Origin: Sciurus carolinensis
Lineage: Eukaryota > Chordata > Mammalia > Rodentia > Sciuridae
Direction: 5' to 3'
DNA: 64,000 nt
NCBI RefSeq assembly: GCF_902686445.1
Contig: NC_062229.1
Span: 6,729,503-6,793,502 of the forward strand
The notes beneath the pieces are model-generated. The model had not been told where the DNA came from. It searched no databases and saw only the letters and a list, made by a program, of their open reading frames with translations. How positions within the stretch are numbered: the first letter of the stretch is position 1; each line of letters begins with the position of its first letter. This document shows, piece by piece, positions 47,001 to 59,078 of this stretch. The position numbers and the translations under genes were made by a program.

Positions 47001-49158
47001 TCAGAGATCAGTTTTAGATATGAGAAATGGCATATCTGAAGCCTGAAGCTATCTTGAGATGGACCAGCATAGTCTTCGATGCAAGTATGCAAATGTATTT
47101 ACAACTACAGCTAAGATTGTAAAAATGCCAACACTCAGAGGAATTTCTCCCTATAAGTTACTGAATGTTCCCTGAGAATTTATCTTCATTCTGTGTATTT
47201 AGTGCAGCAGACTCTAATGTACTATCTGTAGTCAGTCCTGACAGTGATCAATAGAGATATGTGCATTGTCCCTGTTTAGAGTTTCATCACCACCTTTTCA
47301 AATTTCAACACAATCGTTTCAGAAAAAAAGATGTTCTTCACAATGGAGATCATGGGTTTAACTTATGACTAGATTTTCAATGTAGTTATGAGAAATTACG
47401 ACAACACTGACCAGGAAGGTGTATGCTACTTTTTTCCTTCCTCCCAGGCCACATAATGAGATTTCAATCATAAGTAATAAGTGAAGACAGTACTGTGTTC
47501 TAATACTTAGTTAAAATATTTATCTGAAATGAATTCTGTATTATCTAACATTTATAGATATATTTCACTGCATGATAAATATTTCTATAAGAAATTTGTT
47601 ATTCAATAGTGTTTTATATATATATGTAAATATATTTATATATATAAAATCTCACAACAATTGAGTCAAAATGGCATTGTTATGTCAGCCTACACTGTCT
47701 TGCCCCCATTGACACCAAATGCATAATAGGACAAATGTAAAAGTTCCTTTTATAAAGCAAGATACATTTTCCTACATACCACAAAATTAACTGTAACATA
47801 AAGCGTGCTTGGGTTGAAATCAAGGAGTTCAACAGATTTATGTCCATAAGGAAGAAATTACCATGTTCTTGCAATAAAGCCTAAAAGTACTAGAAGAACT
47901 TAGGTGCTTAAAGGCAAAGTGTTGCTTCAAGTTTAGGGAAGTGTAGGTAAACAGAGATGGTAGACATTGCCTGGACTCATGTACGTGGACTTAGAAGAGC
48001 TGAAAGTTTCAGAAAAACCACCCAGAAGCAATGGAGCCAAGCCTGTGCTGGCTTCTTGGCTGGATTGATGGTATGTCATATTATTAACATCACAAACAGA
48101 ATTAAAATTAATTTCGAGTGGCAAACTGAATAGTGAATACAGAGTGTACCTGGGAACCTGAAATAAATTTAAGCATTTGTAGGCATGTACTATAGACATG
48201 CAAAAACAGACATGTACATGAAGAATAAATTTTTACTAAAAACAAATAAAAATGTCTACAATTACAATTATAAAAGAAACATGAGTAATTAATTTTAAGA
48301 TGGATAAAAAGTTCAATGGAAAAATAATACACACATATGTTTTCATAAGAGAGAAACATGACCCCTTCTATGTAAAGTGACTCTGAACTTAAAAGAGAAA
48401 TGGAAATTAATTGTTACATTTCATAACCATTAGATTGTCAGGATACAATGCTACTTTCAGAGATTTATCCATAACTTATCACTAAAATAGAACCTGAAAC
48501 CAAAGCAATGAGGTGAAGGTTAGAGATTTCATCATTTGTCAAACATCACAGAACTGTGCAAAACCAAAGACCAACGTGAAATTCCAGCAGAAATGCACTT
48601 AGCTAGCATAACCTCAGAACCCTAGGATCAGGGGAAAACTGCACCCTATCTGAGAACACAATGATGATTAAATGTTTTCTGTTGCTCCCTATTGGTTAAC
48701 AAGTTCGATGTACCTCCTCAGGGCTCGCCTGAGGAGAATACGGGGCCAAGCAGGATGATGAGTGTCAGCGGCAAAGGAAACACACCAGAGCTGGGAAGTC
48801 TGTCAGCGCACGACGCACAGCAGGAATTAGTTTTCCACCTGCTCAACTTCTCCAAGTTGCCTTTATCTTACAAAGTGTGCCAGAACAAAATTTCCCAAAG
48901 CAGGAATCAGTCTCACAGTCTCTTCCTCTATGAAACTTGAGGAAAGAAATTGCGTTTAGAGAATGAAATTAAGTGTAATTAGTACAGAGCTAGAGAAAAA
49001 GTAAAGTCAGGTATGAAGCCATGTTACATACACATGGACATTATTATGTCTCATCATTTTAAAAAAAAGTAGCAATGAAAATGTCAGGTATTCTGACACA
49101 CAAGGAATCCTGTCACTTTGTCTCATTCTAGAAAACCAAATTCAAAGCAGTGATATCA
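47001..49158. other. Intergenic DNA 3' of receptor E
   Basis: No gene is supported. There is a short (TA)n-rich stretch near 47614-47648. From 48455 the sequence closely follows 14755-15316 of unit C, apart from the small insertion at 48680-48835. Confidence 0.6.
48674..48835. mobile_element. 150-bp insertion with 6-bp duplication, unidentified
   Basis: Compared with the paralogous site at 14970-14980, unit E has an extra 150 bases (48680-48829) flanked by GTTTTC at 48674-48679 and 48830-48835. The insert is GC-rich, begins TGTTGCTCCC, ends GGAATTA, has no A-tail, and contains a perfect 7-bp inverted repeat CCTCAGG/CCTGAGG. A 6-bp duplication suggests integrase-type insertion of a shortened LTR, but the end is not CA. 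Confidence 0.6.
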
Positions 49159-50092
49159 CTAGAGAGAAATTATCCTACCCATGAGATTTGTCAAGGCTTC
49201 CTTAATGTCCCCATTCCTCAGGGTGTAGATAAAGGGGTTCAGCATTTGAGGGACCACAGAGTACATCACTGAAGCCACTGCTGTCTGCCTGGATGAATCC
49301 GTCACTGCAGAGCTAATGTACACACCTGCACCTGTGCATTAGAACAAGGAGACAACAGACAGGTGAGACCCCAGGTGGAAAAAGTTTTATGCTTCCCTCC
49401 TGATGAGGGCATTCTCAAGACAGAGGACACAACGTGAATGTAAGAGAAAATGATTCCAGAAAGAGGAACACCAGCAAAGACACACATTGCAATAAGTATT
49501 ATGAGGTTATCAGTGAAGGTGTCAGAACAGGAAAGCTCAATGACCTGAGCAAGTTCACAGAAGAATTGGGGGAACTGCAGGTCTGTGCAGAAGGACAGCC
49601 GCAGCAACAGCTGAGTGTGGAGTAGGGAATGCACAATACTAACAAACAGGGAGACCAGAACCAGCAGGACGCAGCTGCAGGGCTTCATGATGACTATGTA
49701 CCTCAGGGGGTGACAAATGGCCACATAGTGGTCATAGGCCATCACTGCAAGCAGAAAATTTTCCCAATATGCAGAAACTACTACTAAGTCAACATGGGTG
49801 AGGCAGCCTGTGTGGGTGATGCTTTTATCCTGTCCCAGGATGCTCACCAGTCTCTTGGGGATTATGGTTGTGCTTATTCAGATGTCACTGAAGTAGAGAC
49901 TGCAGAGAAAGAAGTACATGGGCTTGTGGAGGTGGGAGTCTGAACTAACAGCCATTATCAGGAGCTGGTTTCCCAGGATGGTGACCAGGTACATGGACAG
50001 GAACAAGCTGAAGACAAGGGGCTGCAGAGCTGGGTCATCTGTGAATTCCTTGAGAAGGATTTCTAGACAGCTGAGTGGTTTGTGGGTTCCAT
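49159..50092 (-). pseudogene. Olfactory receptor E, OR7-like pseudogene
   Basis: The start is MEPTNHSAV at 50092, after a splice acceptor at 50109-50111. Against receptors B and C there is a one-base loss near 50065 with an immediate stop, a nonsense codon at 49878-49880 (TGA) and another at 49339-49341 (TAA). A second one-base loss lies near 49370, inside the [11 protein letters not shown] region. DRY reads DHY. A 181-codon open piece (49302-49847) keeps TM3 to TM6, and the NPFIYTLRN end lies in another frame. Four independent lesions make it a clear pseudogene. It is closest to receptor C, and the similarity extends into both flanks. Confidence 0.93.
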
Positions 50093-50109
50093 GTTGCTGG
50101 TAAATACTC

Positions 50110-52375
50110 TAGGAAAGATAGGGTGAAAATTGATGAAATCAATATTTTCTCGAGAAGCAGCAAACTATAACACTGAAACTTGGTAGTTATGACAATTCTT
50201 GGTAGTGCTATAGAGCTAGCTGATGATGATGATCATCTCTGGGTATGAGGAACTACGAAATATATTTTAACAATCAATCTAAATGAATCTAATAACTAAA
50301 CATTAGAACCCAATGCTATTTAAAAAAGAAAAAAAAACTCTCCTCCATGCGACTTGCACTAAGGAGAGTATTAAAATTCATTCCTTGCTTACTTTCTCCA
50401 TTCATTTCTTTTCTCTAAGCTTCCACTAACTTCGATTCCCTTTCTTGAACACCAACCATTTTTCATACATACCAAGTGATGAGATTATAACAAAGTATAA
50501 GATATTGATTTTCCTTTAGAATTGTTCCATGCCTTGTACAGAAAAGAAAGTAAGAGGAGAGTAAACTTAGCATATCCATATTCTAGAGCCATAGTCTCCA
50601 ACATTGTATGCTCATAAACATCAGAAGGATCATCAAATTACAGATGAGCTAGTTCATGGATCTTTCAACCCCATGGATCTAGGAGGACATGTCATGGACC
50701 CATCATGCACACTTAATAATTTGGCAGAGACTTGGTTTGTTTGGTTGCTGAGTTAGTTGTCATGACCGATCTCTGCAGTGACCTCTGGAGAGGTCAAAAT
50801 TGTCATTGCTAAATGACTCTGGGTTCATCATTGAGTGATGAGTGCTAGCCCTTCTTGATTCACTATACTTTAAGTCACGCATGCATAGTACACAATGAAT
50901 ATTTATGTGCATGTGTAGGTTACAAAGCTATTTTAGTTTTTGCATGATTAGAATTTGTCCATATAATTTTTCCTACTCTAGAAATTTATTCTTTTGTGAA
51001 CCAGGTTTCTAATTTATGTATCATTTCTTTCCTTTTCATTGCTATATATGTGATCCTATGTCCAGGTCAAATGAATACTTGTATCATGGATGCTTCTTTC
51101 TTTCCTTCTATTTGTACATAATCAAGATTCCCAATGTTCATTTCAGTACACAAATTCTTCCATGAAATTTGCATTCATTGAGCTACATATACAAAATAGG
51201 CACACTTTATTTGTGAGTACATGTACAAATTGAGACACATATGAGGACACTCGCACAATCCACATGGCAGGTGCTGGGATGGAAAGGAGAAGAATGGAGT
51301 GGAAAACAAGGTGGCGCCTTCTATAAGCTCCACATTTTATTATTTTATTTTCATCTGAAAAGATCTGAAAGAGACATAGCAAAATGTCAACAATTCCTAT
51401 TTCTTAAAGAGGATTCAGGAGCTCCTGTGTTACCACTGTTACTGTTGACTACACTAATTGTAGCTCCTGTGGGTCCTTCTAAAAGCAAAGCAAAGGGACT
51501 AGGAAGCTGCCAGGTGAGTCCTTCTGCATGTCCACCTTCCTCCCAGAGACTCATAACCCCTATAGGAATATGAGGAAACCTAAATTAAGAACCAGAAAAG
51601 GGCATAAGGGAGGGACTGAGAGTTACAGGATAGATACTGTCCCCATTGAAACACATACAATAAAATCTTAACTCTCACTGCCTCAGAACGGGACTGCCTT
51701 TGGAGCTGGTTCTGTGAAGAGTTTAGTAAGGTAGAATACTCTCACTCGAGTGAGTTACTCCAATATGACTGAGGACCATATAAAAGATGAGATTGGGACA
51801 CAGACAACCACAGAATGAGGACCATTTCATGATAGTGGGAAAAGACAGCCTGCTACAAGGTGAGCAGAGACCTCCAGAGGAACAACACTGCCAGCACCCT
51901 GACCATTCAAACACCAGCATCCTGATGGTGAGAAACCAATGTTTTCTTTTTAGTCCCAGGGATTAAATTCAGATGCTGAACCACCGAGCCACATCCCCAG
52001 CAGTTTTTATATTTTCTGTAGAGACAGGGTCTCCCTAAGATGCTTAGTCTCAATAAGATGCTTAGCCTTGCTAAGATGCTGAGGCTGGCTTGAACTTGTG
52101 ATCCTCCATCCTCAGCCTCTCAAGCTGCTAGGATAACAGGCATATGCCACTGCATATGTTAAAAATTAATTTCTGTTATTAATTCACCCATTGTGTGGTG
52201 TTTAATTATAGCATCCCCAGCAAGCTACTACCCTGATGAAAACTCACCTACCTCTACAGAATATTAAAATATTTTAAAGGAGCCTCCATGATTGAGAAGC
52301 ACTAGATTTCTATTTAGAAAAAAAAATGGTCACTGAAGCTGTATAGAGATAGCCCAGCATTATGTAATGTCCAGC
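50110..52375 (-). other. Probable 5' intron and flank of receptor E
   Basis: No gene is present. The first 700 bases parallel the flank of receptor C up to about 16970. A dimeric SINE is at 51940-52160. Confidence 0.55.
51940..52160 (-). mobile_element. Dimeric ID-B1 SINE
   Basis: Minus-strand reading: the B1 half includes GAGGCTGAGGATGGAGGATC and TCTCTACAGAAAATA-like boxes, then an ID half with GGGGATGTGGCTCGGTGG. The plus strand shows 'agacagggtctccctaagatgc'. Confidence 0.82.
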
Positions 52376-52960
52376 ATTACAAAAGATGATTGAAAGTTGT
52401 CAAAAATGTGAAGAGAATGTGTCAGGAGGTGGAGTCTGGCAGCAGAGTCCAGGGACCTGCTTCTCCTCATCCTCTGCCTGCACTTCCCTCACTGCTTCCC
52501 TGGGAGGAACCTGGAGCAGAGCCCCTGCCCTGTGTCCAAACCTTACCCAAGGGACTTTGAGCTCCCTGGATGGCTTCCCTGGGAATGACCCAGTGCCTCA
52601 CCTGAATGTGGAGGCAGAAATATGTCTCAGGGCAGAAGACACACTCTGAGTCTCTGGATTCTAGCTCAGGAAGGCCCATCTCTAGTTGAAGGTACAGTTG
52701 CTGCTTCCTGCTTTCCTTGGCTTCTGAGTGAGGTTCTAATTCGCTGACACCTCCAGTCTCTGTGTCCCTCAGGACTCAGTACCCACAGATCCTCATTTTA
52801 CCAGAAATATTACATCCTTCTGATCCCAGGAGTGCATGTCCTTAAGGACCAAATCTATAAAACAGAGGAAATCAGTGTGGCTGGTCTCGAGACTCAGGAG
52901 GCCAGGTTTACATCACCCAATTCTCTGCATTCTTTCTGCTCACCTCCATTTTATGTACCT
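52376..52960 (-). promoter_or_regulatory. Upstream conserved block of receptor E
   Basis: Closely matches 20070-20580. It has a donor CAG then GTGAGGCA (exon ending 52602) and, 222 bases further, the EBF-like half-site TCCCAGGAG (plus-strand 52824-52832). It survives although the receptor itself is dead. The LINE-1 insertion begins just beyond it. Confidence 0.45.
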
Positions 52961-52973
52961 AGTATAAACACAT

Positions 52974-53900
52974 GGAGGATCATCGTAGAGGAGGCGGCTC
53001 AGCACAGCGCTTGGACTCGAGCAACCACTGGGGCTCCGGGCGGCTGCCTGAGGAGGAGCTGTGTGGCGAGCTGTTTAGACCCAGAATGACCACTTCTGAA
53101 CACCAGGGGGTTGCCCGGAGGAAGAGGAGAAGCCCGGCGGGTCGCTTGGTCTAGGAGTGACTGCATCAGAGCCACAGGCAGTTGCCAGAGGAGGAGCTGC
53201 GTGGTGAGCTGTTTGAACTCAGAGCGAGCGCTCCTGAACACCGGGGGACTGCCCGCAGGAAGAGGAGAAGCCCGGTGGGTCGCTTGGTCTAGGAGTGACT
53301 GCATCAGAGTCACAGGCAGTTGCCAGAGGAGGAGCTGCGTGGCGAGCTGTTTGAACTCAGAACAACTGCTCCAGAACACTGGTGGCCTGCCTGGAGGAGG
53401 AGAGCGGTGGGACGCTTGGTCTAGGAGTGACTGCATCAGAGCCACAGGTGGTTGCCAGAGGAGGAGGCGAGTGGTGAGTTGATTGGACTAAAAGTGACCG
53501 CTCCTGAACACCGGTGGTCTGCCTGGAGGAGGAGCGTGGTGAGTCACTTGGTCTCGGAGCCACTGCTCCTGAACACCCGGGGGGCTACCCCAAGGAGGAG
53601 GAGGAGGAACAGGGTGGGTCAGTTGGACTTGGAGTGACTGCCTAGGGCTACGGGTGGTTGGCGGGAGGAGGAGACCCGAAGTGAGGTGTTTGGACTCCTA
53701 GTGACTGCGTTGGAAACTGGGCGGCTGTCCGTAGGAGGAGGTGTGTGGCGGGACTCTGGGTCTCGGAGCTATTGTACGGGGCTCCAGGTGGTGGCTCAGA
53801 GGAGGGGCTGCATAGCCAGGCGATTGGTGCAGAGCAGGGTCCCAGGAGCTAGGTGGCTTCTTGCTGGAAGAGCCACACAGAGACACACCTAGGGGCGGAG
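52974..53900 (+). repeat. Tandem monomers in the LINE-1 5' UTR
   Basis: A CGCTTGGTCTAGGAGTGACT motif recurs at 53143, 53281 and 53413, with periods of 138 and 132 bases. Within each period two related halves of about 65-70 bases can be aligned (TTGGxxTxxGAGTGACTGC ... GAGGAGGAG). More diverged halves continue to about 53900. Monomeric L1 promoters are known in mouse, but this sequence is different. Confidence 0.8.
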
Positions 53901-54438
53901 CAAAGTTTCCAGGGCTGTGGGCAGATTCTCTGGGAGAGGCAGCCTAAGGAGACTCGCCTGCGAAGGGTGAGGCTCCCAGGTCCAGGACGTAGGTCCGGGC
54001 CCCTGGGATCATTGCAGAGGAAGACAGCCCAGTCCAGGTGGTAGTTGTAGATTGAGGGAGACCTCTAGGAGGGCAACTGACCAGTGAGACGTCCCCACTA
54101 AGTGAGTCTTCCCGACCGGGGGAGGTTTTCCCACAGGGATGGTAAAACCAGAGACACAGGCACAAACAGGCTTTGCCTCAGCCCGCAGTCTAGTTCCCCA
54201 TTGGATGACCATTGGTCAACAAGTGGAGGCACCTCTGCCCACTAGCAGGGAATATATGCCACCTGAGGGTCACCACCCCTAGAGAGGCAGCTTCTTCATG
54301 GAGCTCTGCATTATCAACTTCCTCCAAGACTTCAGCCTACTGAAGGATAAGAGGGGATATACTAGCAATCTTCAGGGACATTATAAGTTGATAGAGGAAA
54401 TCTGCAATATCTTAATGACCCACTGATCCCTGAACAAT

Positions 54439-55452
54439 ATGAGAAAACAAGGGAAGAAAATGCCCCAAACAAATCTAGATGTTACATCAATAGACTCCAA
54501 CGACAGCATGGCAGAAGAAATGACAGAAAGGGAGTTCAGAATGTACATAATTAAAATGATTAGGGAAGCAAATGATGAGATGAAGGAGCAAATGCAGGCA
54601 TTGAACGATCGCACCAATCGACAGTTAACAGAGCAAATTCAGGAAGCAAAAGATCATTTCAATAAAGAGTTAGAGATATTGAAAAAAAACCAAACAGAAA
54701 TCCTTGAAATGAAGGAAACAATAAACCAAATTAAGAAACTCCATAGAAAGCATAACCAATAGGATAGAACAGCTGGAGGACAGAACTTCAGATATTGAAG
54801 ACAAAATATTTAACCTCGAAAACAAAGTTGAACAAACAGAGAAGATGGTGAGAAATCATGAACAGAATCTCCAAGAACTATGGGATATCATGAAAAGGCC
54901 AAATTTGAGAATTATTGGGATTGAGGAAGTCTTAGAGAAACAAACCAAAGGAATGAACAATCTATTTGAAGAAATAATATCAGAAAATTTCCCAAATCTG
55001 AAGAATGAAATGGAAAATCAAGTCCAAGAGGCTTAAAGGACTCCAAATACACAAAATTACAACAGACCCACACCAAGGCACATTATAATGAAAATACCTA
55101 ACATACAAAATAAAGACAGAATTTTAAAGGCTGTGAGAGAAAAGAACCAAATTACATTCAGGGGGAAGCCAATACGGATATCAGCAGAATTTTCAATCCA
55201 GACCCTAAAAGCTAGAAGGGCCTGGAACAACATTTTTCAAGCTCTGAAAGAAAATGGATGCCAACCAAGAATCTTATACCCAGCAAAACTTACCTTCAAA
55301 TTGACGATGAAATAAAATCATTCCATGATAAACAAAAGCTAAAAGAATTTACAAAAAGAAAGCCAGCATTACAGAACATTCTCAGCAAAATATTTCATGA
55401 GGAAGAGATAAAAAACAAAGAAGCAAATCAGCAAAGGGAGGAATTATCCTAA
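54439..55452 (+). pseudogene. LINE-1 ORF1 (RNA-binding protein), broken
   Basis: The first frame, from the ATG at 54439, is 107 codons with a heptad-like coiled coil (EMKEQMQALNDRTNRQLTEQ). A shift near 54745 moves the reading to another frame. The RRM region follows (RPNLRIIGIEE at 54898-54930), with an in-frame TAA at 55034-55036, then the C-terminal domain (FRGKPIRISAEFS, QPRILYPAKLTF). A further shift near 55300 precedes the basic tail. ORF1p normally forms trimers that coat L1 RNA. Confidence 0.88.
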
Positions 55453-55510
55453 AGGAACTGTCAAATAAAGGAGGAACCAAGATGTGTCAAAAATTTTAAA
55501 TATGAACCAA

Positions 55511-58500
55511 ATGACCGGGAATACAAATCATATCTCAATAATAACCCTGAATGTTAATGGCCTGAATTCATCAATCAAAAGACATAGACTGGCAGATTGG
55601 ATTAAAAAGAAAGATCCAACAATATGTTGCCTGCAAGAGATTCACCTCATAGAAAGAGATACACATAGACTAAAGGTGAAAGGATGGGGAAAAACATACC
55701 ATGCTCATGGACTCAGCAAAAAAGCTGGAGTATCCATCCTCATTTCAGATAATGTGGACTTCAAACCAATGTTAGTCAGAAGGGATAAAGAAGGATATTT
55801 CATACTGCTTAAGGGAAGCATAAATCAGCAAGATATAACAATCATAAACATCTATGCCCCAAACAGTGGCTCATCCATGTATGTTAAACAAATCCTTCTC
55901 AATTTTAGAAACCAAATAGACCATAACACAACACTAGTTGATTTTAACACGCCTCTTTCACCACTGGACAGACCTTCCAAACAAAAATTGAACAAAGAAA
56001 CCATAGATCTCAATAACACAATCAATAATTTAGACTTAACAGACATTTATAGAATATACCATCCAACCAAGAGCGAATACACTTTCTTCTCAGCAGCACA
56101 TGGATCCTTCTCTAAAATAGACCATATATTATGCCACAAAGCTAATGTCAGCAAATACAAGAAGATAGAGACACTACCTTGTATTCTATCAGATCATAAT
56201 GGATTGAAGTTACAAATTAATGAAAGAGTAAAAAACAGAAACTACTCCAACACCTGGAGATTAAACAATATGCTACTATATGAAGAATGTATAACAGAAG
56301 GTATTAGGAAGGAAATTAAAAAATTCTTAGAGGTAAATGAGAACAAAGAAATATCATATCAAAATCTCTGGGACACTATGATAGCAGTGCTTAGAGGAAG
56401 ATTTATTTCATGGAGCACATTTAATAAAAGAAGTAAAACTCAAAAAATAAATGACCTAACACTACAGCTCAAAGCCTTAGAAAAAGAAGAACAGACCAAC
56501 ACCAAAAGTAGTAGAAGACAGGAAATATTCAAACTCAGAGCTGAAATCAACGAAATTGAAACGAAAGAAACAATACAAAAAATTGACAAATAAATAGTTG
56601 GTTCTTCGAAAAAATAAACAAAATTGATAAACCTTTAGCCACACTAACAAAGAGAAGACGAGAGAAAGCCCAAATCACTAAAATTCAGAATGAACAAGGA
56701 AATATCACAACAGACACGACTGAAATACAAAACATAATTAGAAGCTATTTTGAAAATCTATACTCCAAAAAAATAGAAAATTTCGAAGACATCAACAGGT
56801 TTCTAGAGACATATGAATTGCCTAAACTGAACGAGGAGGACATACACAATTTAAATAGACCAATTTCAAGTAATGAAATAGAAGAAGTCATCATAAGCCT
56901 TCCAACAAAGGAAAGTCCAGGACCAGAAGGATTCTCAGCCGAGTTCTACAAAACTATTAAAGAAGAGCTCATTCCAATACTCCTCAAACTATTCCATGAA
57001 ATAGAAGAGGAGGGAACCCACCCAAACTCATTCAATGAAGCCAATATCACCCTGATACCTAAGCCAGACGGAGACACATCGAGGAAAGAAAATTTCAGAC
57101 CAATATCCTTAATGAACATCGATGCAAAAATTCTAAACAAAATTTTAGCAAATCGCATACAAAAACATATTAAAAATATAGAGCACCATAAAGGTTGGTT
57201 CAACATCAGGAAATCAATAAATGTAATTCACCATATCAATAGACTTAAAGTCAAGAAACACATGATTATTTCGATAGATGCAGAAAAAGCATTTGATAAA
57301 ATACAGCACCCCTTCATGCTCAAAACACTAGAAAAATTAGGGATAGTGGGAACATTCCTTCACATTGTAAAGGCCATGTACGCTAAGCCCATGGCTAATA
57401 TCATTCTAAATGGTGAAAAACTGAAAGCATTCCCTCTAAAAACTGGAACAAGTCAGGGATGCCCTCTTTCACCACTTCTATTCAATATTGTCCATGAAAC
57501 TCTAGCCAGAGCAATTAGACAGACCAAAGAAATTAAAGGGATACGAATAGGAAAAGAAGAACTCAAACTATCCCTATTTGCTGATGATATGATTGTATAC
57601 TTAGAGGAACCAGGAAATTCCACCAGAAAACTTTTAGATCTCATGAGTGAATTCATTAAAGTAGCGTGATATAAGATCAATGCACATAAATCTAAGGCAT
57701 TTTTATACATAAGCGATGAATCTTCAGAAAGAGAAATTAGGAAAACTACCCCATTCACAATAGCTTCGAAAAAAATAAATTATTTGGGAATCAATCTCGC
57801 AAAAGAGGTGAAAGACCTCTATGATGAGAACTACAGAACACAAAAGAAAGAAATTCAAGAAAACCTTAGAATATGGAAAGATCTCCCAGGTTCTTGGATA
57901 GAAAGATTTAATATTGTCAAAATGGCCATACTACCAAAAGTGCTATACAGATTCAATGCAATTCCAATTAAAATCCCAATGATGTACCTTACATAAATAG
58001 AGCAAGCAATTATGAAATTCATCTGGAAGAATAAAAAACCCAGAATAGCTAAAGAAATCCTTGGCAGAAAGAGTGAAGCAGGGGGTATCGCAATACCAGA
58101 TCTTCAACTCTACTACAAAGCAATACTAACAAAAACGGCATGGTATTGGTACCAAAATAGAAAGGTGGATCAATGGTACAGAATAGAGGACACGGTCACA
58201 AACCCAAATAAATACAATTTTCTCATACTAGACAAAGGGGCCAAAAATATGCAATGGAGAAAAGATAGCCTCTTCAACAAATGGTGCTGGGAGAATTGGA
58301 AATCCATATGCAACAGAATGAAACTAAACCCATATCTCTCACCATGCATGAAACTAAACTCAAAATGGATTAAGGACCTCGGAATCAGACCAGAGACCTT
58401 GCATCTTATAGAAGAAAAAGTAGGTCCAGAGCTTCACATGTCGGCTTAGGACCAGACTTCCTCAACAGGACTCCCATAGCTCAAGAAATAAAAGCAAGAA

Positions 58501-59078
58501 TCAATAACTGGGATAGATTCAAACTAAAAAGCTTTCTCTCAGCAAAGGAAACTATCAGCAATGCGAAGAAAGAGCCTACAGAGTGTGAGAAAATTTTTGC
58601 CAATCATACTTCAGATAGAGCGCTAATCTCCAGAATCTATAAAGAACTCAAAAACTCTACAACAAGAATGTAAATAATCCAATTGACAAATGGACTAAAG
58701 AAATGAATAGATACTTCACAGAAGAAGATATACAAGCAATCAACAAACATATGGAAAAATGTTCAACATCTCTAGTAATAAGAGAAATGCAAATCAAAAC
58801 CACCCTAAGATTCCATCTCACCCCAATTAGAATGGCGATTATCAAGAATACAAGCAACAACAGGTGTTGGCGAGGATGTGGGGAAAAAGGTACACTCTTA
58901 CATTGCTGGTGGGGCTGCAGGTTGGTGCAGCCAGTCTGGAGAGCAGTGTGGAGTTTCCTTAGAAAACTTGGAATGGAGCCACCGTTTGACCCAGCTGTCC
59001 CGCTCCTTGGCCTATACCCAAAGGACTTAGAATCAGCATATTACAGAGATGCAGCCACATCAATGTTCATGGCTGCTC
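55511..59078 (+). pseudogene. LINE-1 ORF2 (endonuclease and reverse transcriptase), broken
   Basis: The endonuclease domain reads from the ATG at 55511 (MTGNTNHISIITLNVNGLNS), with CLQEIH, DFNTPL, SKIDHI and SDHNGL metal-binding and catalytic stretches still present. The frame ends at 56593. Reverse transcriptase pieces follow: the 56818-57669 frame has [31 protein letters not shown] and FADDM. Further pieces lie at 57784-57996, 58012-58449 and the Cys-rich end at 58703-59078 ([16 protein letters not shown]). At least four stops or shifts separate them. The gap removes the last codons and the 3' UTR. Confidence 0.92.

Larger units (their letters stand above)
52974..59078 (+). mobile_element. 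LINE-1 with monomeric 5' UTR, decayed, cut by gap
   Basis: In order it holds a GC-rich 5' UTR of about 1.46 kb (52974-54438), ORF1 (54439-55452), an inter-ORF spacer and ORF2 (55511 to the gap). It is near full length but the 3' end is hidden by the N run. Several stops and frameshifts in both ORFs show it cannot move by itself. The left boundary is set by loss of similarity to the unit C upstream block near 20655. Confidence 0.92.
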
